Numbered from the stretch's first letter, positions 44,837-52,531 are shown. The stretch: 64,000 nt of DNA from Sterolibacterium sp. (GCA_018061005.1 JAGOVA010000001.1:91847-155846), one strand, 5' to 3'. Notes: a model not told the origin generated them from the letters alone. Made by a program: numbers and translations.

Positions 44837-45735
44837 GAGGCGTTTCCTGCGGGCCAGACGCGTTCAGCAATGTATTTCGGCAGACTATCCAGCCCCTCGG
44901 CGCGCAGCAGGTTGGTGAAGTTCTCATCGGCCATGAGTTGGCGCATGGCTTCAGCCACGAAGAGCAGTCGCTGCTGGGCGAATTCCGCTTTCTTGACCAT
45001 GAGCTTTTGCCGTTCGACCTCGTGCTGGTACGTCCTGATCAGGCTGGAGGATGTCACGTCCGGGACCTTGCGCGGCGCCCCCCTTGCGATGGACCGCCCC
45101 AGCGATCGGCGTTTTTCGATGACCTTGCGCGCCTGGATCAGGTGGTTACCGCGCAATTGGCCGTTTTCGTAGGCTTCTTGAAGAGCTGACTGGATGTCCT
45201 TGTCGTTGCTACCAGCCCCTGCGATGGCCAGGGCGGCGTTGAGCGGGATGCGGCCACTTTCAACCGCAATCAGTAGCCGCTCCTCGCCGTTTTTGAGTAA
45301 CTGCAAGATGCCATGAACGTAGTCCTGGCCCAGTCCCGTCTTCTGGGCGATGGCCTTTTTGTCGTAGCCCTGATCGCGCATCTGTTCGATGCCTGCCAGC
45401 AACTCCAGGGTTCGCCCCTGGCGACGGGCGATGTTTTCAGCCAGGCTCATGATGAAACCGTCTTCGTCGCTGACATCGACGACCATGGCCGGGATGGTGG
45501 TCTCGCCCAGGGACTTGAAGGCCTTGAGCCGACCTTCACCGCAGATCAGCAAGAATTTCTCCCGGCCATCGCCGTCCTTGCGCGGCGTGACCGTGATCGG
45601 CTTCTTCAAGCCAATGTTCTTGATGTTTCCGACGATGTCATCGAAGATTCGGCCATTTCGGTCGCGCGGATTGAGGACTTCGATCTTGTCGATCGGAATC
45701 ATCTGGAGATTGCTGGACGGATGTTCTTTGCTCAT
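44833..45735 (-). CDS. ParB/RepB/Spo0J family protein
   Basis: 300 residues. ParB-type N-terminus: NLQMIPIDKIEVLNPRDRN, KPITVTPRKDG, KFLLICGEGRLKAFKSLGETTIPAMVVD (the GEGR box replaces the usual GERR) and SLAENIARRQGRTLEL. An HTH follows (MRDQGYDKKAIAQKTGLGQDYVHGILQLLK). ParB proteins bind CTP and spread from a DNA site; that activity is inferred here. Overlaps of 4 nt on both sides tie it to the recombinase upstream and the RepB-type ParB downstream. Again no ParA partner is present. Confidence 0.9.
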   Translation of the reverse strand: MSKEHPSSNLQMIPIDKIEVLNPRDRNGRIFDDIVGNIKNIGLKKPITVTPRKDGDGREKFLLICGEGRLKAFKSLGETTIPAMVVDVSDEDGFIMSLAENIARRQGRTLELLAGIEQMRDQGYDKKAIAQKTGLGQDYVHGILQLLKNGEERLLIAVESGRIPLNAALAIAGAGSNDKDIQSALQEAYENGQLRGNHLIQARKVIEKRRSLGRSIARGAPRKVPDVTSSSLIRTYQHEVERQKLMVKKAEFAQQRLLFVAEAMRQLMADENFTNLLRAEGLDSLPKYIAERVWPAGNAS

Positions 45736-47297
45736 GCGGCCCTCCTGACGCGTGTACGTTCTGCCATGCCGTGGAGATAGTCCAGGCTGTCAAAGCGGTA
45801 GCTCTCGAACTCGATGCCGTTGTGTTCGGCCAGGCTGATGCGTGGCAGGCCGAAGTCCAGGCGCGGGAGCAAGTAGTAATCCAGTGGAGCTTGGTTCGGT
45901 TGGTCCAGGCGCACGGCCACCGTGATGTCAGGTGCCAGACTGGTGTCGAAGCGAACCTTCCAGCGCAGACGCCCGCTGTCGTGGGTTTGGCACCGGGCCA
46001 AAACGACCGAAATGCTGAACTCCCGGTTCACCGTCAGCAGGTCGGTGGCCGGGTCTCGCACGACCGTGCCACCGAGTTGCGCGATGGCCCGTTCGGTCTG
46101 GCCGATGATTTCCGGGTGCAGCTTGCGCAGGAACTTGTTGACCTCCAGGAACTGGTAGTCCCGATCGGGGGTGAAGCCCACCGCCTCATAGGCCCGGATC
46201 AGGCTGCCGAAGCGGTGGATGTAAGCGGCGGCCGACGGCATCCCTTCGGCCTCATCGATGATCAGACCCGACAAAAAGCCACGATGCTGGTACAGGTTGC
46301 GCAGTTTTTCGATCAACTCCTCGCTGCTGAACCGGTGCGCCCGGGCCCGGATGATGCCTTGAGCCATGTAGAACACCTCCGGCGGCACGATCGCCTCGAA
46401 GGCGCCTTCCTTCTTGATCCACATGTCCGGCTGGTTCGTGATCCGGTGTTTTTTGAGCTTGAAGGAGATCCGGTTGTAGACGTTGTTGCCGATGTACTTT
46501 TCGTTGGTCAGCACCTCGCGGACAGTGGCCCGGGTCCAATCCCGATCCAAGTCGGTACGAATTCCCTGGCCATTGAGTCGGGCCGCGATTTCCGACTCCG
46601 GTATGCCACCATCGATGAACCACTTGTAGATCTGGTTGACCGTCTGTACCTCGGAGTCGGGGCCTGGCATCAGGATCACCCGATCCGTTTGCAGGCTTTT
46701 GTGCTCTCCACGAGTCAACTCACTTTTGACGGAGCCACTCTGGTCGATCAGGACGCGGCGCAGGCCGTAACCGGCCGGGCCACCTTGCCGGTACCCCAAT
46801 TCGATCAGGCGGCACTGCCCGGCAAACACCTTGGCGGACAGTTCCCGGCTGTACTCGCCCGCCATGGCACGTTTGACACCTTTGACGATGGTGGAAACCG
46901 GTGAGCCGTCGTTTTCAAACTGTTCGGCCACGTAGGTGACGTGGATGCCAGCGCGGCGACAGATGTACTCGTAATAGGCGCTTTCGTCAGCGTCCTGGAA
47001 CCGACCCCAGCGGCTGACGTCGTATACCAGCACCATCTGGAAGTCGGTGGTACCGGACTCCACGTCTTTGATCAATTGCTGCAGCGCCAGCCGCCCGCCA
47101 ATGTTCAGGCCGCTTTTGCCTTCGTCGGCATAGGTCCGCACGATCTTGATGCCGCGTTGCGCAGCGTACTCGCGGATCTTGTCGGCCTGGTTTTCGGTCG
47201 AGTACTGTTGGTGCTCGGTCGACATCCGGACGTATTCGGCGGCTCGGAACAAGGCAGGTTGGTCTGGCCTTCCACTTTCTGATTCTTCTGATTGCAT
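45732..47297 (-). CDS. Large serine recombinase, module 1
   Basis: 521 residues. The N-terminal resolvase domain has the catalytic Ser26 in AAEYVRMSTEHQQYS, FQMVLVYDVSRWGRFQD and AMAGEYSRELSAKVFAG. A recombinase domain follows with SEIAARLNGQGIRTD and REVLTNEKYIGNNVYNR. The 200-residue C-terminus is unlike common phage integrases and has no Cys4 zinc ribbon (YRFDSLDYLHGMAERTRVRRAA at the end). It starts an operon with two ParB-like proteins. It could integrate or excise the module, or use ParB proteins to choose sites. A 9-bp inverted repeat lies just upstream of its ATG (47389-47446). Confidence 0.9.
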   Translation of the reverse strand: MQSEESESGRPDQPALFRAAEYVRMSTEHQQYSTENQADKIREYAAQRGIKIVRTYADEGKSGLNIGGRLALQQLIKDVESGTTDFQMVLVYDVSRWGRFQDADESAYYEYICRRAGIHVTYVAEQFENDGSPVSTIVKGVKRAMAGEYSRELSAKVFAGQCRLIELGYRQGGPAGYGLRRVLIDQSGSVKSELTRGEHKSLQTDRVILMPGPDSEVQTVNQIYKWFIDGGIPESEIAARLNGQGIRTDLDRDWTRATVREVLTNEKYIGNNVYNRISFKLKKHRITNQPDMWIKKEGAFEAIVPPEVFYMAQGIIRARAHRFSSEELIEKLRNLYQHRGFLSGLIIDEAEGMPSAAAYIHRFGSLIRAYEAVGFTPDRDYQFLEVNKFLRKLHPEIIGQTERAIAQLGGTVVRDPATDLLTVNREFSISVVLARCQTHDSGRLRWKVRFDTSLAPDITVAVRLDQPNQAPLDYYLLPRLDFGLPRISLAEHNGIEFESYRFDSLDYLHGMAERTRVRRAA

Positions 47298-47388
47298 AGG
47301 GACCGATCACACAATTTTTGATTGGTGCTCTCGGGCCCTGCGTTTCACTTCATCTGTAGCTGCGGCGCCGGTGGTTGACAGCGTCGAG

Positions 47389-47446
47389 TTACCGTTGAGG
47401 CGGTTGCCATGCAGGTGTTCGAGAGCTCATTTGGGAGCAACGGTAA
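47389..47446. repeat. 9-bp inverted repeat between the Cys-rich gene and the recombinase
   Basis: TTACCGTTG (47389-47397) and CAACGGTAA (47438-47446) are perfect inverted copies separated by 40 bp. They sit in the 171-nt spacer between the stop of the Cys-rich gene and the recombinase start. A recombinase or ParB binding site, or a small att site, is possible. The remainder of the spacer holds nothing recognisable. Confidence 0.4.
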
Positions 47447-47468
47447 TGCCCGGCATGGGAGATGACCA

Positions 47469-47876
47469 TCACGTCCTCTCTTTGCACGCGTCCTTTTTGC
47501 ATGGACATTCCGTGCACGCCGGGGTGATTTCTGCAATCCACGCGTCACTCTTTGCAGATGTGTCCTGCCGGAACTTGAGCCAGTACAGACCGGAAAGTGG
47601 GGTGCCGGTGGTCACCATGGCCGTCGACACCGGCGGTGTACTGGCCTTGTCCGCCTGGCTCCTGTATGTTCGCCAGTAATCGGGATTACGGTCCAGCCAC
47701 GCGCGCTGGCTGCGTGACTGGTTGTCGCGATAGTCGGGATCGGATCGCATTTTGTCGCGTTGCCAGCGCAGACGTCGTTCGCGTTGGCAGGCCGGTGCTG
47801 AACAGAAGGCCTGATCGCGGACCTGGGGACGGGTTGTGAATGGTTGGCCGCAGCAGGCACAGATCTTGGTGGACAT
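47469..47876 (-). CDS. Cys-rich putative zinc-binding protein of the recombinase module
   Basis: 135 residues from ATG 47876, with GGAG 7 nt upstream. The N-terminal part has MSTKICACCGQPFTTRP and QAFCSAPACQRER, giving a Cys4 zinc-binding pattern. A basic, aromatic-rich stretch follows (RLRWQRDKMRSDPDYRDNQ ... AWLDRNPDYWRTYR), and a second Cys cluster (CTECPCKKDACKERT) closes the protein. Similar Cys-Arg-rich proteins with the RNPDYW-type segment occur beside recombinase genes; I know no assigned function. It probably binds nucleic acid. The gene lies 171 nt upstream of the recombinase on the same strand. Confidence 0.75.
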   Translation of the reverse strand: MSTKICACCGQPFTTRPQVRDQAFCSAPACQRERRLRWQRDKMRSDPDYRDNQSRSQRAWLDRNPDYWRTYRSQADKASTPPVSTAMVTTGTPLSGLYWLKFRQDTSAKSDAWIAEITPACTECPCKKDACKERT

Positions 47877-47885
47877 CGAGTTTCT

Positions 47886-47905
47886 CCATACGAAAATTTG
47901 TATGG
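47886..47905 (-). promoter_or_regulatory. Palindrome adjoining the Shine-Dalgarno of the Cys-rich gene
   Basis: CCATAC and GTATGG are the arms of a 20-bp near-palindrome whose centre is AAATTT-rich. On minus, the GGAG ribosome site overlaps the last G residues of the 3' arm, 7-9 nt before the ATG. It could be an operator, or an RNA hairpin that limits ribosome access. A role is inferred from position only. Confidence 0.45.
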
Positions 47906-48094
47906 AACTCGGTGGCCAACTATGGTGGCCTGTTGCCCTGTGCAACGATGTTGGCAACTCGGTATGGCTGCAAACCAATCAAACACCCATTCACACCCAT
48001 TTCGCCTCCTTGTCTTCACAAGTAAGACGAATCGTCACAACGAGGTGATGACACGACGGTGCGCTCCGCAATGGCTGCGCTTACCGCGTCGATG

Positions 48095-48769
48095 TCAGCC
48101 ACGAAGTGTTGTCAGCAACTTCACCAATTCGACAATGGCAGTGAATGGTTCGGGATCTGTGTGCGCCGTGAAACGCGCTGACAACCGTTCTGCACGCAGG
48201 GTGGCGACCGATAAATGCGCGCCGGTGATCGCGAACGCGTTGCCAGCACCTTTGTCGTACCCTGGAATGTGCAGCTTGAGGCGGCGCATCACTTCATCAC
48301 GATGCAGCGGAGCCTGAATATCCTCAAAATGCAGCAACAGCCACAACTCAAAACTGGGCACGGAAGCAATGGCCTGAAAGGCTACCGGCTGCTTGGCATC
48401 GTTCCTGAGCTTGCCATCGAGCGAGGCAGCCAGCGTCAGCGCCTCGTGATAGCTGTCATGGTCATCGCGGTCAAACACGGCATAGACCTTCTCGAACGCG
48501 CGACGCTGAATGTTCTTGTGGCGGTCGCCATCTTCAAACAATGCTTGGGCGTACTGCACCACCTGGATAGGTGCAGTGCCCAATTCGCTGGGTCGAACTT
48601 CCACATTGGCAGTGTGCAAGCGAAAGGCCGCACGGATCTCACGAAAGTAATTCGGCTCGGTCTTGCTGCCTTCAGAAACGATCAAGATGCGGTCGTAGCT
48701 CGCCCGCCGTCCCTGCTTGCGCTCAAGCTGTTTCTGTTGTCGCTCTTTGGGGGAGTTGTCGCGAGCCAT
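48095..48769 (-). CDS. RloB-like effector protein
   Basis: 224 residues from ATG 48769. The N-terminus is very basic (MARDNSPKERQQKQLERKQGRR). The core has ILIVSEGSKTEPNYFREI, VYAVFDRDDHDSY and ASVPSFELWLLLHFED, which are the hallmarks of RloB proteins with a TOPRIM-like acidic core. RloB occurs with the ATPase RloA in restriction and abortive-infection islands, and the pair is taken to be a defence nuclease system. It overlaps the RloA stop by one nt. The 218-nt spacer beyond its 3' side leads to the Cys-rich gene. Boundaries are clear; molecular activity is not. Confidence 0.88.
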   Translation of the reverse strand: MARDNSPKERQQKQLERKQGRRASYDRILIVSEGSKTEPNYFREIRAAFRLHTANVEVRPSELGTAPIQVVQYAQALFEDGDRHKNIQRRAFEKVYAVFDRDDHDSYHEALTLAASLDGKLRNDAKQPVAFQAIASVPSFELWLLLHFEDIQAPLHRDEVMRRLKLHIPGYDKGAGNAFAITGAHLSVATLRAERLSARFTAHTDPEPFTAIVELVKLLTTLRG

Positions 48770-50037
48770 CAGTGTTTCAGCCCCAGGGTGTGGCTGAGGA
48801 ATGGCACGCCGCCATACCGTCCCATCAGGTAGCCGCGTTCCAGTGCCTCGTTCTTGCGCGGGCTGAATTCGGATAAGCTGACTAACGCCGAGGTCTGATC
48901 GCGGTCTTTTTCTACGAACCACACTTGATCTCGTCGGAACAAATCTGGTGCGTCCAGCAGCGACGTGTCGTGCGTCGTGAATATCAGTTGTGCGCCGCCG
49001 GTGTTGATCTCTGGGCGGTGGAACAGTCGCACGAGTTCGCGCACCAGCAAGGTGTGCAAGCTGGTGTCGAGCTCGTCGATGACCAGCGTTAGCCCTTTGC
49101 GGAGGATGTCGAGCACTGGTCCTGCAAGAAACAGCAAATTGCGCGTGCCGTTGGATTCGTCCATCAATTCAAACACGGCTTTGCCCTGTTCGGTGACGTG
49201 ATGGAAGCGCAGCTTGTGTTCTTCCATTTCTTCCGACCGTACTTCAGTTTTACCGGCCACCAAGTCAAAGTGAACGGCCTGCCCAGGGACTTTGCGTGTT
49301 TCCACATCAATGTCGGCGATGCTGATGTCGGCGGCAGAGAGGAAGTTGCAAATTTCCTTGCGGCCGTCATCCTGCTTGAGCATCTGAATGGACACCTGCG
49401 GACTGAGCTGGGCTTGCTCGTTAAAGATGACCAGTCGATTCACGAACCAGTCGAACACCGGGCGCAAGGCTTCGCTATTGAGTTGCACGGCCATCGACAG
49501 GAAGAGGGCGTTCGGTCGGGTGGCACCTTCCCACAGGTTCTTGGGTCCTTTCAGGCCGGGACCGAAGTCGTAGACATCCTTGCCGGTCTCAGTGTCAAAG
49601 CGGCGTGTGAACCAACGCTGGGGCTTGAACGCCTTGTAAACCAGCAGGTGCTCACTGACGATCCGCTGAGCTGTCATGGAAAAGCCATACTGGTAGCGCA
49701 CACCATCGAGCAGGAACGTGACTTCGAACTCGCTGGGTTGACTGGCGGAATCGACATCGAGTCGGAAGGGCTGAACTGCGAAGGTCTGGCCCGGCTGGAT
49801 CGCCGTCGCGGACTCGGTCACCACGCCGCGCATGTACTGCAGGGCTTTGATGAGATTTGACTTGCCGCTCGCGTTGGCACCATAGACCACAGCACTGCGC
49901 ACCAAGGTGGGTGCGGCACTGATGCCGGTCGCTTGGGTGTGGGTGTCCTGCAGGGTCTTGTCCTTGGATGCAACAAGACTAAGCACCTGCTCGTCGCGCA
50001 GACTGCGGAAGTTCTTGACGCGGAACTCGACCAGCAT
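48769..50037 (-). CDS. RloA-like AAA15/SMC-type ATPase
   Basis: 422 residues from ATG 50037; ATG 50046 is three codons earlier and also possible. FRVKNFRSLRDEQVLSLVAS begins an ABC/SMC-like ATPase. Walker A is VVYGANASGKSNLI (about residues 47-58). Walker B is GLTLVIDELDTSLH, followed by QLIFTTHDTSLLD with the switch His. The ABC signature-like segment lies before Walker B (NGTRNLLFLAGPVLD). It matches RloA and related AAA15 proteins that partner with RloB. Overlap with RloB shows one operon. Upstream are AT-rich DNA and an att-like repeat. Confidence 0.9.
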   Translation of the reverse strand: MLVEFRVKNFRSLRDEQVLSLVASKDKTLQDTHTQATGISAAPTLVRSAVVYGANASGKSNLIKALQYMRGVVTESATAIQPGQTFAVQPFRLDVDSASQPSEFEVTFLLDGVRYQYGFSMTAQRIVSEHLLVYKAFKPQRWFTRRFDTETGKDVYDFGPGLKGPKNLWEGATRPNALFLSMAVQLNSEALRPVFDWFVNRLVIFNEQAQLSPQVSIQMLKQDDGRKEICNFLSAADISIADIDVETRKVPGQAVHFDLVAGKTEVRSEEMEEHKLRFHHVTEQGKAVFELMDESNGTRNLLFLAGPVLDILRKGLTLVIDELDTSLHTLLVRELVRLFHRPEINTGGAQLIFTTHDTSLLDAPDLFRRDQVWFVEKDRDQTSALVSLSEFSPRKNEALERGYLMGRYGGVPFLSHTLGLKH

Positions 50038-50046
50038 TGCATTCAC

Positions 50047-50372
50047 CTCGTTTTTCTAAAATAAAGTCTAATTATGACTCAGAAGTGCAAAAAATACAGA
50101 TATTTTTAACATTGGAGTGATTTGAGTGAGTTGGGTTGGTATCGCAGGCCGAGGCAGTCCTGCCGGGTGTCAAGTCCCCGGTTGAACTTCGCTGGAGCTT
50201 CGACGTGGCATCCAGCGGCGGTTTGGCCAAATCGTCGAATCCGCGCCCAAAAGACCCGTGCGTTACTATCTGGTTCTGAAAGCGGACGCGGGTTCGGTTC
50301 CGTGTTCCACCCTCAAGGGACAAATGGCCGAAACGGTGGACTTTCGGCCAAAAGCAGGGACAACTGTTCAGG
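50047..50372. other. Spacer between RloA and the HTH gene
   Basis: About 326 nt without a gene. It contains AT-rich DNA next to rloA that probably holds its promoter. It also holds one of two 29-bp att-like repeats (50283-50311), one copy of the AAATGGCC-type motif (50322-50334) and a hairpin TGGCCGAAA/TTTCGGCCA (about 50324-50352). Confidence 0.7.
50283..50311 (+). repeat. 29-bp att-like direct repeat, left copy
   Basis: Starts CGGACGCGGGTTCGGTTCC and ends TTCCACC. It is identical over 29 bp to 52266-52294. It resembles the 3' end of a tRNA or tmRNA gene (T-arm GGGTTCG-like segment and CCACC end), but no full RNA gene precedes it. Weaker similarity extends about 60 bp to the left in both copies (GGCCAAAT ... 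CCAAAA ... ACTAT). It probably marks an integration event. Confidence 0.6.
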
Positions 50373-50927
50373 CTACGGCGCGGAATCGAACTGCGCTGCG
50401 TCCTGCTCCCTGACGATTTCGAACCAGCGCTTGGCTGGCTCCGAAGGGGTGGCCGGGCTCTCGATTTCGTCGACGGCTGCTGCAGCGGCATTGCCACGCA
50501 CACTGTTGTTGATCTCCCATGCCAGGATCGCTGGCAGTGAAAACCTCAAGTTGCCCACCAGCATCAGGTGCGGCACGCGCTTACGATTGCGTTCGGCTTG
50601 ATCACGGAAAAGGTGGGTCGGCAGCGATGCTGCCTCTGCGATTTCCTTGGCCGTGAAGTAGTGGCTTTCGGCTTCGGCACCGAGGCCTTGGCCGAGGGTC
50701 GCCTCCGGTTCGGCGGGCTTGAACTCCCGAGTGACGCCGAGCATCGTCATCAGGTGCTGCGCGCTTCGTTGCTCGAATTCGAGGACGTCGGCATCGTGGT
50801 AGCGCACCTGTCGGAACAGCTTGTGCCACACAGGCCCTTCGCCATCGAGTCGCCAGCGCCGCAGTGTCTTGAGGCTGACCTGCCAACGGTCGGCGAGGTG
50901 CTTTTCGGTCATCACGGGGTAGTGCAT
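50373..50927 (-). CDS. Helix-turn-helix protein, AlpA-type N-terminus
   Basis: 184 residues from ATG 50927, with AGGAG 6 nt upstream. The N-terminal winged HTH (TEKHLADRWQVSLKTLRRW ... GPVWHKLFRQVRYHDADVLEFEQ) is the same kind as the small regulator at 56490-56714. A second helical part, AKEIAEAASLPTHLFRDQAER, may be another HTH. Its leader carries the CTTGGCTTC motif shared with two other operons of the island. The role is likely excision control or transcription regulation for this segment. Confidence 0.8.
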   Translation of the reverse strand: MHYPVMTEKHLADRWQVSLKTLRRWRLDGEGPVWHKLFRQVRYHDADVLEFEQRSAQHLMTMLGVTREFKPAEPEATLGQGLGAEAESHYFTAKEIAEAASLPTHLFRDQAERNRKRVPHLMLVGNLRFSLPAILAWEINNSVRGNAAAAAVDEIESPATPSEPAKRWFEIVREQDAAQFDSAP

Positions 50928-50989
50928 CTTTTTCTCCTGAACAGATGACTCCATGACAACGCTGTTCACCGCAGAAGCCAAGTTGATGT

Positions 50990-51253
50990 TCAGGGCATGC
51001 CCGCGTCGCCAAGCTCGGGCGGCAGAGGCTTGTCAAGATCGACTTCGACGCCTGCGACGATTGAGCGGATGCGGTCAACAAGGGCGCCAGCGACAGGCAC
51101 ATACGTGGCTTCGTAAGCCTGCACGAGTCCAACCAGGGCGTTCAGCCGCTTCCCCTCTGGCGTTTCCAGAGCAGGGTCTGAATCCACGAGCGCGGAGGCT
51201 TCCTTGAGAGCGGCCCGGTACTCTGCCTCCGTGCGAATCTTGTGGATATTCAT
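50990..51253 (-). CDS. HigA-like antitoxin lacking its HTH domain
   Basis: 87 residues. IHKIRTEAEYRAALKEASALVD followed by ETPEGKRLNALVGLVQAYEATY is the N-terminal half of HigA antitoxins. The XRE helix-turn-helix that should follow is missing; instead the chain ends in DLDKPLPPELGDAGMP. No HigB toxin is adjacent. It is either a truncated antitoxin or a solitary regulator subunit. The TacT gene starts 498 nt further and stops 16 nt upstream on the same strand. Confidence 0.7.
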   Translation of the reverse strand: MNIHKIRTEAEYRAALKEASALVDSDPALETPEGKRLNALVGLVQAYEATYVPVAGALVDRIRSIVAGVEVDLDKPLPPELGDAGMP

Positions 51254-51268
51254 GCTGACCGACCTCTC

Positions 51269-51763
51269 TCAAGCCTTGACGGTGTTCAAGCGCAGCATCA
51301 GCGTCATCGGATGCTGCGGTGACTCCTGGAAGCCGTAGTGCTCGTAGAACTGCTTGGCGCGGTCGTGGAGAGCGTGGATGAGCAGCGCCCGGACACCGGC
51401 GTTCTGCGAAACGCTCACCGCTCGACCGACTGCGTCCTGCAGCAGGGATGCTCCAAGCTTGATGCCTTGCGCCCGATGGTCGACGGCCAGCCGGGCCAGA
51501 ACCATCACGGGCACTGGATCGGGCATGTTGCGTCGCACGCTGCTGGTTGCCGCCTGATGTGAAACCGCGCCTGCGGCCATCGCGTAGTAGCCGTAGACAC
51601 GCCCTTCCTGATCCGTGACGACGAAGGTGCGGCTGGCACCGCTCAATTGGTTGGTCAGTGCCCGGCGCTTGAGCCATTCATCGAGACTGGCTTCACCGCA
51701 AGCGAAATCGTCCAGGATGTGGGTGGCGGCGAGCGGAATCGGTGCGCTTAAGTGCAAGCTCAT
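51269..51763 (-). CDS. GNAT acetyltransferase toxin (TacT type)
   Basis: 164 residues. ILDDFACGEASLDEWLKRRALTNQ, TFVVTDQEGRVYGYYAMAAGAV and VMVLARLAVDHRAQGIKLGASLLQDAV give the acetyl-CoA binding core. The C-terminal AKQFYEHYGFQ contains the catalytic Tyr. TacT toxins acetylate aminoacyl-tRNA and stop translation. The antitoxin gene overlaps its start by 4 nt, the standard order for DUF1778-GNAT pairs. Confidence 0.9.
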   Translation of the reverse strand: MSLHLSAPIPLAATHILDDFACGEASLDEWLKRRALTNQLSGASRTFVVTDQEGRVYGYYAMAAGAVSHQAATSSVRRNMPDPVPVMVLARLAVDHRAQGIKLGASLLQDAVGRAVSVSQNAGVRALLIHALHDRAKQFYEHYGFQESPQHPMTLMLRLNTVKA

Positions 51764-52032
51764 GCCGCGCCGGTGCTCCAGGGTGCCTTGACAGCCATGA
51801 GACGCTCAAGCCCGGGGTTGGGGCCGGGAGGTGCGTCAAGCATCGCGGTGAACTGCTTGAACTTGTCGGCGTCCAGGCTGAAAAAGACCTGATCGAGCAC
51901 CACGGACTGCGCGCGGTCGCAGGCCGCTTCGAGCATGAAGTCCGATCGGTTCTTTCCGAGCAGACTGGCGGCGTGATCGATCAGATCGCGCTGTTCGGGC
52001 AGTGCCCTCAAATTGATGGCGGCGTCACGCAT
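51760..52032 (-). CDS. DUF1778 antitoxin (TacA type)
   Basis: 90 residues. A ribbon-helix-helix N-terminus (AAINLRALPEQRDLIDHAASLLGKNRSDFMLEAACDRA) binds DNA and represses the operon. The C-terminal tail (FSLDADKFKQFTAMLDAPPGPNPGLERL) neutralises the toxin. It overlaps the GNAT gene by 4 nt. Upstream DNA holds TACACAA/GATACACGG repeats that may be its operator, not clearly resolvable. Confidence 0.9.
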   Translation of the reverse strand: MRDAAINLRALPEQRDLIDHAASLLGKNRSDFMLEAACDRAQSVVLDQVFFSLDADKFKQFTAMLDAPPGPNPGLERLMAVKAPWSTGAA

Positions 52033-52265
52033 TGGTTTCTCCTATTCGCGCATACACAACAGATACACGGATTGTGGCGCAGCGTGTAGCCGTTGTCAAT
52101 ACGCGTTGCGCCTCATGCCGCAGGTGCGGGTGCCGACTGGTAGCCAGTACAGCGCATCAAAACCTGCGCTCCGGGGCTGTTCAAGTTCGGACGAATGTCC
52201 ACGGAAACGGCCAAATGACCAAAATCCGGGACTGGAGACTTGCGGACGGACTATTATTCAGATGA

Positions 52266-52294
52266 CGGACGCGGGTTCGGTTCCGTGTTCCACC
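52266..52294 (+). repeat. 29-bp att-like direct repeat, right copy
   Basis: Same 29 bp as 50283-50311. Here the CCACC end is followed by ACCAAATTG and then a strong plus-strand terminator. That is how a tRNA or tmRNA 3' end would look, so this may be an attR scar carrying the host terminator. The 5' RNA body is missing. No complete acceptor stem can be built from the upstream DNA. Confidence 0.6.
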
Positions 52295-52303
52295 ACCAAA
52301 TTG

Positions 52304-52334
52304 AAGGGCTCGGATAATCTCCGGGCCCTTTTTC
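52304..52334 (+). terminator. Intrinsic terminator after the right att-like repeat
   Basis: AAGGGCTCGG and CCGGGCCCTT form a 10-bp stem with one G-U pair and a 7-nt loop, followed by TTTCTT. It faces plus, opposite to all flanking genes, which supports the idea that it came with a plus-strand RNA gene whose 3' end was captured at integration. Confidence 0.75.
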
Positions 52335-52531
52335 TTGCCTGAGATCCCCGCGCCACACGGGGTTCCGGCCACCTGTGCTGCGGGTGACCATCAGCCAAAA
52401 CGTCCTGTTTTCAGCGTTTCTGGCTCCAAGTCTGTCTCTATTCTCCGTTTGGCCTGCGGGTAGGCGCAGTTTTGGCTCTCGCAAAATCAACAACTTACAC
52501 GCGGCAGTTCATCGTCAACCAAGGCGACCGG

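Larger units (their letters stand above)
52033..52531. other. Spacer between the TacA gene and the second recombinase module
   Basis: About 500 nt with no supported gene. Contents: probable tacAT promoter; one AAATGGCC-type motif copy (52213-52225); the right 29-bp att-like repeat (52266-52294); an intrinsic terminator (52304-52334). The last 200 nt to 52531 show nothing recognisable. Confidence 0.65.

Noticed and set aside
48095-50037. Call of PARIS (AriA/AriB) for the ATPase and TOPRIM-like pair
   Set aside because: The small protein has the RloB-type SEGSKTEPNYF start and FELWLLLHF segment rather than the DUF4435 pattern expected of AriB.
52206-52294. A complete tRNA gene ending at the right 29-bp repeat
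   Set aside because: No matching 5' acceptor strand or anticodon arm can be paired upstream; only a 3'-end-like fragment is supported.
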